NCBI GenBank assembly: GCA_963742305.1
Contig: CAVULN010000028.1
Coordinates: 1-64,000 of the forward strand
Origin: Roseiarcus sp963742305
GTDB taxonomy: Bacteria > Pseudomonadota > Alphaproteobacteria > Rhizobiales > Beijerinckiaceae
Reading direction: 5' to 3'
DNA length: 64,000 bases
In this document: in pieces, positions 49,066 to 57,066 of the stretch
How the letters are laid out: the number at the start of each line of letters is the position of its first letter
Numbering within the stretch: position 1 is the first letter of the stretch
The notes under the pieces: model-generated
The model's input: the letters and a program-made list of their open reading frames with translations, nothing else
Told to the model about the DNA's origin: nothing
Databases searched by the model: none
Translations under genes and position numbers: made by a program

Positions 49066-50406
49066 TCAGCGCTTGCTCATCGGCTTATAGGCGCGCTGCT
49101 TCTCGCCGGTGTAGAGCTGGCGGGGACGACCGATCTTCTGCTCCGGATCCTGGATCATCTCTTTCCACTGGGCGATCCAGCCGACGGTTCGCGCGACCGC
49201 GAACAGGACCGTGAACATGTCGGTTGGGAAACCCATCGCCTTCAGCGTGATGCCGGAATAGAAATCGATGTTCGGATAGAGCTTCTTCTCGATGAAATAA
49301 TCGTCGTGCAGCGCGATGCGCTCGAGCTCGACCGCGACGTCGAGGAGCGGATCGTCCTTGACGCCGAGCTCGTTGAGCACCTCGTGCGCGGTCCGCTGCA
49401 TGATCTTGGCGCGCGGATCGTAGTTCTTGTAGACGCGGTGGCCGAAGCCCATGAGGCGGAACGGGTCGTTCTTGTCCTTGGCCTTGGCGATGTATTTGGG
49501 AATGTTCTCGACCCGCCCGATCTGGCCCAGCATCTTCAGCGCCGCTTCGTTGGCGCCGCCATGGGCCGGGCCCCAGAGGCAGGCGATGCCGGCGGCGATG
49601 CAGGCGAACGGATTGGCGCCCGAGGACCCCGCGAGCCTGACCGTCGAGGTCGAGGCGTTCTGCTCGTGGTCGGCGTGAAGGATGAAGATGCGGTCGAGCG
49701 CCCGCGCCAAAACCGCGTTGACCTTGTAGTCCTCGCAAGGCACCGAGAAGCACATGTGCAGGAAATTCGCGGAATAGTCGAGGTCGTTCTTCGGATAGAC
49801 GAATGGCTGGCCGATCGCATATTTGTACGCCATCGCCGCGAGCGTCGGCATTTTCGCGATCATGCGGATCGAGGCGACCTCGCGCTGCCACGGATCGTTG
49901 ATGTCGGTCGAGTCGTGGTAGAAGGCGGCGAGCGCGCCCACGCAGGCGACCATCACCGACATTGGATGAGCGTCCCGGCGGAAACCGTTGAAGAAACGGT
50001 TCATCTGGTCGTGCACCATCGTGTGGCGAGTGACGCGGCGATCGAAGTCGGCTTTCTGCGCGGCGGTCGGCAGTTCGCCGTAGAGAAGCAGGTAGCAGGT
50101 CTCGAGGAAATCGCCGTGCTCGGCGAGTTCGTCGATCGGATAACCCCGGTAGAGGAGCACCCCCTCGTCGCCATCGATGTAGGTGATCTCCGACTCCGCG
50201 CTCGCGGTCGAGGTGAAACCCGGGTCGTAGGTGAACATGCCGGTCTGGGCGTAGAGCTTGCCGATGTCGATGACCGACGGGCCGATCGCGCCCTTCCGGA
50301 TCGGAAGCTCGACCGATTTCTGACCGACGGTCAGGGTGGCGGAAGCAGGCGGCGCCGGCCCGACAGGTTTATCGCTGACAGCACGGGTGGCGGCGGACGG
50401 CGTCAT
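49066..50406 (-). CDS. gltA: Type II citrate synthase
   Basis: 446 residues. N-terminal small beta domain (ATLTVGQKSVELPIRKGAIG), then TYDPGFTSTASAESEITYIDGDEGVLLYRGYPI, and the catalytic segments GPAHGGANEAALKML (His), FGHRVYKNYDPRAKI (His) and NVDFYSG-equivalent PNIDFYSGITLKAMG with the catalytic Asp. Condenses acetyl-CoA and oxaloacetate at the entry of the TCA cycle. Monocistronic; a palindrome lies in its promoter region at 50441-50460. Confidence 0.97.
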   Translation of the reverse strand: MTPSAATRAVSDKPVGPAPPASATLTVGQKSVELPIRKGAIGPSVIDIGKLYAQTGMFTYDPGFTSTASAESEITYIDGDEGVLLYRGYPIDELAEHGDFLETCYLLLYGELPTAAQKADFDRRVTRHTMVHDQMNRFFNGFRRDAHPMSVMVACVGALAAFYHDSTDINDPWQREVASIRMIAKMPTLAAMAYKYAIGQPFVYPKNDLDYSANFLHMCFSVPCEDYKVNAVLARALDRIFILHADHEQNASTSTVRLAGSSGANPFACIAAGIACLWGPAHGGANEAALKMLGQIGRVENIPKYIAKAKDKNDPFRLMGFGHRVYKNYDPRAKIMQRTAHEVLNELGVKDDPLLDVAVELERIALHDDYFIEKKLYPNIDFYSGITLKAMGFPTDMFTVLFAVARTVGWIAQWKEMIQDPEQKIGRPRQLYTGEKQRAYKPMSKR

Positions 50407-50440
50407 CGAGCGTCTCCCATAATTCTCATGCGCTCTTGCA

Positions 50441-50460
50441 CTGCAATATCGTTATTGCAG
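50441..50460 (-). promoter_or_regulatory. Palindromic operator candidate in the gltA promoter
   Basis: CTGCAATA-N4-TATTGCAG, perfect 8-bp arms. On the minus strand its right arm contains TTGCAG, which with ATTATG 17 bp downstream could be the -35/-10 pair of gltA, so a protein bound to the palindrome would cover the -35 box. The regulator is unknown; the TTGCA/TGCAA core recalls short-chain-acyl or acetate-responsive regulators in related bacteria (inference). Confidence 0.5.
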
Positions 50461-50511
50461 CGCATTATCCGAGGCAAGTCAAAACCGCGGGAGCGGAGCA
50501 TCGGAAGTCGG

Positions 50512-51828
50512 CTATTGCGGATTCTCGTAACTGAAGGTCTGACTATTTTCGTCATAGGCGAACAGTTCCCCGTAGCGGCCGAGATTGATGATCGACCTCA
50601 AGGTCCGCTCGGCGTAGTCCTCGGACATGTAGTCCTCGAGCTCTTCGCGGAACCGGGTGGCCGGCGCGCGGTGGCTCGGGCGTTCGTCGAGAACGCGCTT
50701 GATATGGGAAGCGAGCGGGATGTGCGCCAGCACCTCGTCGCCGAACACTTTCTTGCGCTGGTCGACGTCCATATCGACAAAGCGCCGGCCGAGCGGCGTC
50801 AGCTTGATGTCGCCTTCCTCGAGCTCGGCCAGGCGCAACAGTTGCAAGGTCTCGGCGAGCGGGAACAGATCGTCGATCTCGAGCTGGAGAGAGTCCGCAA
50901 GGTGCGGCAGGTCGGCCCGGCCGTCATAGGGCGGCGCCGCGATCTCCTCGAGCATGCCGGCCAGCGAGTTGGTCGAGACCCGCGGCAGCGCAAGGCCAAG
51001 GCCCATGCCGGCCGCGGCCTGGGCTTCGCGCGCGGCGGGCTTAGAGCCCGGACGCTGAGTCATCAGCGCGTAGATCTTCTCGACCAGGTCGCGGTACTCG
51101 GGATCCAGCCGGTCGCGGGGGTGGGGAAGGGCGACCGGGATCTCGGAGGCGATGCGGCCCGGATTGGACGCCAGCACGAGAATGCGGTCCGCCATCAGCA
51201 CCGCCTCCTCGATGCTGTGGGTGACCATGAGGATCCCCTTGATCGGAATGCGCCCCTCCTGCCAGAGTTCGATCAGGTCGGTGCGCAGGGTCTCGGCGGT
51301 CAGGACGTCGAGCGCCGAGAACGGCTCGTCCATGAGCAGGATCTTCGGTTGCATGACCAGCGCGCGCGCGAAGCCGACGCGCTGGCGCATGCCGCCGGAC
51401 AGTTCCTTCGGAAAGGCGGATTCGTAGCCGTCGAGGCCGATGGTGTCGATCGCCTTCAGCGCGCGTTTGCGGGTCTCATCGAGCGGCACCCCGTTGGCGC
51501 GGGGGCCGATCTCGACATTGTCGAGCACATCGAGCCACGGGAAAAGGGCGAAGCTCTGGAACACCATGGCGACGTCGTTCGCGGGGCCGTTCACCGCCTC
51601 GCCCGAGATCTTGACGGTTCCCTCGGTCGGATGGGTGAGGCCGGCGATGATGCGCAGAAGCGTCGACTTGCCGGAGCCGGAGCGGCCGAGCAGGGCGACG
51701 ATCTCCCCGGTCTTGAGGCTGAGCGACACGTCGCTCAGCACCGGCGCGCGGCTTTCGCCCGAGCCGGTCTGGAAGACCTGGGTGATGTGGTCGACAGTCA
51801 GAAGCGTGGCCGCCGCCGGGTCCAGCAT
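50512..51828 (-). CDS. NitT/TauT-type ABC transporter ATP-binding protein with C-terminal AAA-associated domain
   Basis: 438 residues. ATPase part: Walker A LLGRSGSGKSTLLRI, Q-loop MVFQSFALFPWLDVLDN, signature ELSGGMRQRVGFARAL, Walker B KILLMDEPFSALD and LMVTHSIEEAVLM. From about residue 290 a second region (LADSLQLEIDDLFPLAETLQLLRL, LTPLGRRFVDMDVDQRKKVF, YMSEDYAERTLRSIINLGRYGELFAYDE) is the AAA-associated C-terminal domain found on such nitrate/sulfonate-type ATPases. Works with the double permease upstream. No substrate-binding protein is in the window. Substrate (nitrate, taurine, bicarbonate or other) not deducible. Confidence 0.9.
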   Translation of the reverse strand: MLDPAAATLLTVDHITQVFQTGSGESRAPVLSDVSLSLKTGEIVALLGRSGSGKSTLLRIIAGLTHPTEGTVKISGEAVNGPANDVAMVFQSFALFPWLDVLDNVEIGPRANGVPLDETRKRALKAIDTIGLDGYESAFPKELSGGMRQRVGFARALVMQPKILLMDEPFSALDVLTAETLRTDLIELWQEGRIPIKGILMVTHSIEEAVLMADRILVLASNPGRIASEIPVALPHPRDRLDPEYRDLVEKIYALMTQRPGSKPAAREAQAAAGMGLGLALPRVSTNSLAGMLEEIAAPPYDGRADLPHLADSLQLEIDDLFPLAETLQLLRLAELEEGDIKLTPLGRRFVDMDVDQRKKVFGDEVLAHIPLASHIKRVLDERPSHRAPATRFREELEDYMSEDYAERTLRSIINLGRYGELFAYDENSQTFSYENPQ

Positions 51829-51855
51829 GGCGAACTCCTCGAGAGACGATAACCG

Positions 51856-53586
51856 CTAAAGCCGCAGGCGCCGCTCGGCATAGTCGTAAAGCCTGCGCCA
51901 GAACAGCTGATTGAACAGCGTGACAAAGAGCGACATCATCGCAACGCCGAGCACAATACGAGGAAAGTCGCCCTTGTCGGTCGCCTGGGCGATATAGGAG
52001 CCGACGCCCTCGGCGACCACGGTATGGTCCTTCCACTTCACGTATTCGGCGACGATCGAGGCGTTCCACGAACCGCCCGAGGCGGTGATCGCGCCCGTGA
52101 GGTAGAAAGGCGTCACGCCTGGCAGAATGACCTGTTTCCACCAGAGCCATCCGCGGACATGGAAATTCGCCGCTGCTTCCCTGAGGTCGTTGGGAAAGGC
52201 CGCCGCGCCCCCGATCACGTTGAACACGATGTACCATTGAGTCCCGAAGACGATGAGAAAGCTCAGCCAGATATTCGGGTTGAGGTTGTAGGCCAGCACC
52301 AGGCTGACCGCCGCGCCGAACAGGAGATTGACCGGGAAGGCGGCAAGGAACTGAGCGATCGGCTGAGCCGCTTCCGCCCACCGCGGCCTCAAGCCGATCG
52401 AAACGCTGATCGGCACCCAGACGATCGAGGCAAGCAGCATCAGAAGGACCACGCGCAGGAAAGTGTAGAAGGTGAGGACGAAGACCCGCCCCACCTCCTG
52501 CCAATCCAATTCGGTGGCAATGTAGGAAACCGTGAGCCAGCCGGCCCAGACGGCCGCGGCGACGACGACGAGGATCCAGAGCGCGTCGACGATACGGGAA
52601 GGCCCGGGCTCTTTCCGTTTGCTCCGTTCCCCCAGGACGCGCGGGAAGCGCAGCGGCCAAAAACTCACGCCGCGCAGCGCGCCGGCGACCGGAGCGAAGC
52701 CGAGGCGCAGCCAGTGCGTGCGCTTGACGAGGTTGAGCATCCAGGAGGATTCGGAAACCTGGCTCTCCGACAACTCGACCCGGAACTTGGCCGCCCAGGC
52801 GACGATCGGGCGGAACAGCAGTTGATCGTAGAGCAGAATGACGACGCCCATGGTGAGCACGGCCGCGCCGATCGCCGCCCAGTCGCCTTCGTCATTGGCC
52901 TTGGCGATGTAGGAGCCCACGCCCGGCAGGGCGATCGTGGTGGCGCCGACCGTGATCGCCTCCGAGGCGACGACAAAGAACCAGCCGCCCGACATCGAGA
53001 TCATGGTGTTCCAGATGAGGCCGGGCACCGCGAAAGGCGCTTCGAGCTGCCAGAACTTCTGCCATCCGGTGAGACGGAAGCCGTTGGCCACTTCGTGCAG
53101 GTCCTCGGGCACGGCGCGCAGCGATTGGTAGAAGGAAAAGGCCATGTTCCAGGCCTGGCTGGTGAAGATGGCGAAGATCGCCGCGAGCTCCGCGCCCATC
53201 GTGTTGCCGGGGAAGAGGCCGAGGAAGAACGTCACAGTGAAGGAAAGAAAGCCCAGGATCGGCACCGACTGGAGGATGTCGAGCACCGGGATCAGCACCA
53301 TTTCGGCGCGCCGGCTCTTGGCCGCGAGCGTCGCATAGGTGAAGGTGAAGACGAGCGACGCGGCGAGCGCGGCGAACATGCGCAGCACCGTGCGGAACGC
53401 GTAATAGGGCAATTGCCAATAGTCGAGCGAGATCGGCGAGACGTTCGGCGCCGGCAAAGGCGCGGAAATCCCGTGATAGGTGCGGGCGATCGCGGTGAGG
53501 ATCGCCAGAATCGCGGCGAAGGCGATCAGATCCCATTGGTTGGGCAGGATCCGCCGCCCGCTGGAGACAAAGGTGTTGAGCGGCAT
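51856..53586 (-). CDS. ABC transporter permease with two fused permease domains (NitT/TauT type)
   Basis: 576 residues from the ATG at 53586 (MPLNTFVSSGRRIL); the frame stays open 43 codons upstream without support. Two BPD_transp_1 units, each with an EAA-like loop: FRLTGWQKFWQLEAPFAVPGLIWNTM in the first and FHVRGWLWWKQVILPGVTPFYLTG in the second, and paired motifs GVGSYIAKANDEGDW / GVGSYIAQATDKGDF. About twelve helices. One polypeptide replaces a permease dimer. 27 bp before the ATPase gene. Confidence 0.9.
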   Translation of the reverse strand: MPLNTFVSSGRRILPNQWDLIAFAAILAILTAIARTYHGISAPLPAPNVSPISLDYWQLPYYAFRTVLRMFAALAASLVFTFTYATLAAKSRRAEMVLIPVLDILQSVPILGFLSFTVTFFLGLFPGNTMGAELAAIFAIFTSQAWNMAFSFYQSLRAVPEDLHEVANGFRLTGWQKFWQLEAPFAVPGLIWNTMISMSGGWFFVVASEAITVGATTIALPGVGSYIAKANDEGDWAAIGAAVLTMGVVILLYDQLLFRPIVAWAAKFRVELSESQVSESSWMLNLVKRTHWLRLGFAPVAGALRGVSFWPLRFPRVLGERSKRKEPGPSRIVDALWILVVVAAAVWAGWLTVSYIATELDWQEVGRVFVLTFYTFLRVVLLMLLASIVWVPISVSIGLRPRWAEAAQPIAQFLAAFPVNLLFGAAVSLVLAYNLNPNIWLSFLIVFGTQWYIVFNVIGGAAAFPNDLREAAANFHVRGWLWWKQVILPGVTPFYLTGAITASGGSWNASIVAEYVKWKDHTVVAEGVGSYIAQATDKGDFPRIVLGVAMMSLFVTLFNQLFWRRLYDYAERRLRL

Positions 53587-53960
53587 GGGCGGCTTCCGCT
53601 TGGCGGGCAGGGGCGAACCGGGCGGCCAAACGGACGCGGGAACCTCAAAACACGTTTGCCTCGGCCGAAGCAATCGGAAATTGAGCCACGAGCCCAGGTC
53701 TCCAGGCCCAGCCATGATGAGCGCTCATGACAGGATGACGACAGGGATCCGGGACCGGAGCAACTGGCGCACGACCCGCCGGGCTCGTCGCGAGCTCGTC
53801 GCGCTCGACGCTTGCCTTTCCGCGTCGCCTCCCCTATATGCCGCGCCATTCCACAGGCGGATCTTATGCGGCTCCTGATTCAAGGCGCCGCTCCGGTGGC
53901 GAGGCTCGCCTCGCTTCACATGATCCGCCGAGGCTCAACCGGACAAGGACAACGCATCCC
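53587..53960. promoter_or_regulatory. Divergent gap between the ABC operon and rpsB
   Basis: 374 bp. Must hold the leftward permease promoter and the rightward rpsB promoter and leader. No conserved S2 leader structure could be identified by eye, and no gene is seen. Confidence 0.4.
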
Positions 53961-54992
53961 ATGGCTCTGCCGGACTTCACCATGCGCCAGCTGCTCGAGG
54001 CGGGCGCGCATTTCGGCCACCAGTCCCACCGCTGGAACCCGAAGATGGCGCCGTACATCTACGGCTCGCGCAACTCGATCCACATCATCGACCTCGCCCA
54101 GACGGTGCCGCTCCTGCATCAGGCGCTGAAGGCGGTGTCCGACACCGTCGCCAAGGGGGGCCGTGTCCTGTTCGTCGGCACCAAGCGCCAGGCCTCGGAC
54201 GAGATCGCCGCGGCCGCCAAGCGCTCGGCGCAGTATTTCGTCAACGCCCGCTGGCTCGGCGGCATGCTGACCAACTGGAAGACCATCTCCGCGTCGATCT
54301 CGCGCCTGCGCAAGGTCGACGAAATGCTGGGTGAAGGCGCGAAGGGCCTGACCAAGAAGGAGCGGCTCATGCTGTCGCGCGAGCGCGACAAGCTCGAGAC
54401 GGCGCTCGGCGGCATCAAGGACATGGGCGGCGTTCCGAATCTCGTGTTCGTCATCGACACCAACAAGGAGGCGCTCGCGATCAAGGAGGCCAACCGCCTC
54501 AAGATTCCGGTGATCGCGATCGTCGACACCAACAGCGATCCGGACGGCATAGCCTATCCGGTCCCGGCCAATGACGACGCCGGCCGCGCCATTCAGCTCT
54601 ATTGCGACCTCGTGGCCCGCGCGGCGATCGACGGCATTTCGCGCAGCCAGGGCGCGCAGGGGGTCGACCTGGGCGAAGCCGAGACGCCGCCCGCCGAACC
54701 GCTGCCGGAAACGGCCGAGCCGGAAGCCGCGGCGGGGGAGCCCGCGGCTTCGACCGACAGGTTCGAGCTTTTGGCCGCCCCGCGCGGCGCGCCGGACGAT
54801 CTGGCCAAGCTCACCGGGGTCGGGCCGCAGATCGTCAAGAGGCTCAACGAACATGGCGTGTTCCATTATTGGCAGCTCGCCGCGATGACGCCGGAGGAGG
54901 CCGATAAGCTCGACGCGGACCTGCGGTTCAATGGCCGCATCGCGCGCGACCAATGGACCGAGCAGGCGCGCGCGCTGATGGCGGCCGAATAG
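53961..54992 (+). CDS. rpsB: 30S ribosomal protein S2, with a C-terminal helix-hairpin-helix extension
   Basis: 343 residues. Core S2: MALPDFTMRQLLEAGAHFGH, RWNPKMAPYIYGSRNSIHII, GRVLFVGTKRQASDEIAAAA, RWLGGMLTNWKTIS, PNLVFVIDTNKEALAIKEA and IPVIAIVDTNSDPDGIAYPV. After about residue 235 an acidic Pro/Glu/Ala linker leads to a domain with DDLAKLTGVGPQIVKRLNE (helix-hairpin-helix) and FHYWQLAAMTPEEADKLD, an extension seen in Rhizobiales S2. Located first in rpsB-tsf-pyrH. Confidence 0.96.
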   Translation: MALPDFTMRQLLEAGAHFGHQSHRWNPKMAPYIYGSRNSIHIIDLAQTVPLLHQALKAVSDTVAKGGRVLFVGTKRQASDEIAAAAKRSAQYFVNARWLGGMLTNWKTISASISRLRKVDEMLGEGAKGLTKKERLMLSRERDKLETALGGIKDMGGVPNLVFVIDTNKEALAIKEANRLKIPVIAIVDTNSDPDGIAYPVPANDDAGRAIQLYCDLVARAAIDGISRSQGAQGVDLGEAETPPAEPLPETAEPEAAAGEPAASTDRFELLAAPRGAPDDLAKLTGVGPQIVKRLNEHGVFHYWQLAAMTPEEADKLDADLRFNGRIARDQWTEQARALMAAE

Positions 54993-55032
54993 GGCCCGCG
55001 CGCGGCGTTTCGAACAGCGAAAGGGGAACGGT

Positions 55033-55927
55033 ATGGCGACCATTTCCGCTGGCCTCGTCAAGGAGCTGCGCGAGAAGACCGGCGCGGGCATGATGGATTG
55101 CAAGAACGCGCTGAGCGAGACGGGCGGCGAGATCGAGGCGGCCGTCGACTGGCTGCGCAAGAAGGGCCTGGCGAAAGCGGCCAAGAAAAGCGGACGGGTG
55201 GCCGCCGAAGGCCTGGTCGGCGTGGCGGTCGAGGATCAGATCGGCGTTGTCGTGGAGGTCAATTCGGAGACCGACTTCGTCGCCCGCAACGACGACTTCC
55301 AGGCGCTTGGTGCGCGGGGTGCTCGCGGTGGCGCTCGACCACGCGCCCAACGTCGATGCGGCGAAGACGCTAGGGGCGCATTATCCCGGCGGCGGGACGG
55401 TGAGCGAGGCGATCGCCAACGCCATCGCCACCATCGGCGAGAACATGACGCTGCGCCGCGCGCAGGGCCTGAGAGTCGCCGAGGGCGCGATCGGCCATTA
55501 TGTGCACGGCTCTGTCGCTGACGGGCTTGGCCGGATCGGGGTTATCGTCGCCCTCAAATCCGCGGGCGACAAGACGCGGCTCGGGGCGCTCGGACGGCAG
55601 GTCGCGATGCATGTGGCGGCGGCAAGTCCGATCGCCCTCGACGCCGCCGGGGTCGATCCGGCGGCCATAGCCCGCGAGCGCGCGGTGCTCGTCGACAAGA
55701 ACGCCGGCAAGCCCGCGAACGTCATCGAGAAGATCGTCGAATCCGGCTTGAAGACCTTCTACAAGGAAGTCTGCCTTCTCGATCAGCCTTACGTCCACGA
55801 TCCGGCGAAGACCGTCGCCCAGGCGATCAAGGAGGCCGAAAAGACAGTCGGCGCGCCGATCGCGGTCGAGGGCTTCGTCCGCTACGCGCTCGGCGAAGGC
55901 GTCGAGAGGCCGGCGGAAGAGGCCTGA
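55033..55927 (+). CDS. tsf: Translation elongation factor Ts, with a one-base frame break near 55313
   Basis: Start MATISAGLVKELREKTGAGM with the Ts UBA-like domain, then VEVNSETDFVARNDDFQAL. At 55310-55315 an apparent extra G (CTTGGTGCGC instead of CTTGTGCGC) shifts the frame; the second frame continues VRGVLAVALDHAPN, GENMTLRRAQGLRV, HVAAASPIALDAAGVDP, KPANVIEKIVESGLKTFYKEVCLLDQPYV to TGA at 55925. Corrected length is about 297 residues, normal for EF-Ts. EF-Ts recycles EF-Tu and is essential in most bacteria, so a sequencing indel is the likely cause. Confidence 0.9.
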
Positions 55928-55946
55928 TGGCCCGGCGGTAATTGGA

Positions 55947-55972
55947 AGCGGCCCTTGATGGGCCGCTTTTTT
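55947..55972 (+). terminator. Rho-independent terminator after tsf
   Basis: Perfect 8-bp stem AGCGGCCC / GGGCCGCT (55947-55954, 55960-55967), 5-nt loop, then a run of T to 55972. 19 bp after the tsf stop, so pyrH probably has its own promoter or depends on read-through. Confidence 0.9.
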
Positions 55973-56029
55973 ATCGCGAAGGATTGCCGGGCGGACGTGG
56001 CGTGCGGCGCGGATGACAGGAGGGCAGTC

Positions 56030-56755
56030 ATGTCGAAAGCGCCGCAGCCGTTGTTCAAGCGCGTCGTCGTGAAGCTGTCGGGCGAAGCGCTGATGGGGCC
56101 GGACACCCATGGCCTGCACGCGCCGACCCTCGAGCGCCTAGCGGGCGACCTGAAGGCGGCGGCGAACCTCGGCGCGCAGGTCGCCGTGGTGGTCGGCGGC
56201 GGCAACTTCTTTCGCGAACTCGAGGGCGCGGACAAGGGGATCGAGCGCGCCCGCGCCGACTCGATCGGCATGCTGGCGACGGTGATGAACGCGCTCGCGA
56301 TGGAGGGCGCGCTCGAACAGATCGGTCAGGCTGCGCGCGTGCTCTCCGCGGTCGCCATGCCGTCGCTCTGTCAGCCCTATTCGCGCCAGGCCGCGCTTGC
56401 GCACCTGGTCAAGCATCGGGTGATTATCCTCGCCGGCGGCACCGGCAATCCGTTCTTCACCACCGACACCGGCGCCGCCCTGCGCGCGGCCGAACTCTCG
56501 TGCGACGCGGTGATGAAGGCGACGCACGTCGATGGCATCTATACCGCCGACCCGAAGAAGGATCCGCGCGCGACGCGCTTCGAGCGGCTCAGCCACGACG
56601 AGGCGATCGCCCGCAAACTGCAGGTGATGGACACCGCGGCTTTCGCGCTTGCGCGCGACAACGGGATTCCTATCGTGGTCTTCTCGGTCGACGAGCCGGG
56701 CGCCATTCCCTCGGCGCTGGTCGGTCAGGGCCGGGCGACCTATGTGATGCCGTAG
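56030..56755 (+). CDS. pyrH: UMP kinase
   Basis: 241 residues starting MSKAPQPLFKRVVVKLSGEALMG with an RBS AGGAGG a few bases before. Amino-acid-kinase fold: VAVVVGGGNFFRELEGADKGIERARADSIGMLATVMNALAM, HRVIILAGGTGNPFFTTDTGAALRAAEL (UMP/feedback site), VDGIYTADPKKDPRATRF and PIVVFSVDEPGAIPSAL. Phosphorylates UMP to UDP. frr, which usually follows, is not downstream; the next gene is a cyclase on the other strand. Confidence 0.96.
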   Translation: MSKAPQPLFKRVVVKLSGEALMGPDTHGLHAPTLERLAGDLKAAANLGAQVAVVVGGGNFFRELEGADKGIERARADSIGMLATVMNALAMEGALEQIGQAARVLSAVAMPSLCQPYSRQAALAHLVKHRVIILAGGTGNPFFTTDTGAALRAAELSCDAVMKATHVDGIYTADPKKDPRATRFERLSHDEAIARKLQVMDTAAFALARDNGIPIVVFSVDEPGAIPSALVGQGRATYVMP

Positions 56756-57066
56756 GCTGGCGCCTGCGAGCGAAGGCGGCGCTTAGGACGCGCCTCCCCG
56801 GAGCCCTCGGGCGGCTTGTCGCGGAAGGGACATTCGGGGCGCGATTTTCTTCCCCGAAATGAGCGATTTCAATTCGTTAGAGTGACATTTCCTTCCGACT
56901 TCCCGCCGATCGGCGTCAAACCCCAAAAAGGGGCGCAAGCTTCTTGACAGGATCCGACCATCGTATCATTGGAATTTCGGAAAAGTCAACATTTTGGCCT
57001 AATTTTTTTATTTAGCGGAAATTCCGCCGGCCGGCGCAATGGGCCGGGCCCTCGCATGTCATCTCG
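56756..57066. other. Gap with a locally AT-rich segment after pyrH
   Basis: 311 bp between the convergent ends of pyrH and the cyclase gene. The stretch about 56860-57025 is much richer in A/T than the surroundings. CCCC-AAAAA-GGGG near 56924-56936 may be a weak hairpin. No gene seen. This is where the usual frr-containing operon is interrupted. Confidence 0.5.

Noticed and set aside
49009..51852. A 947-residue plus-strand reading opposite gltA and the ABC ATPase
   Set aside because: Spans two well-conserved minus-strand genes and their intergenic gap; no motifs of its own.
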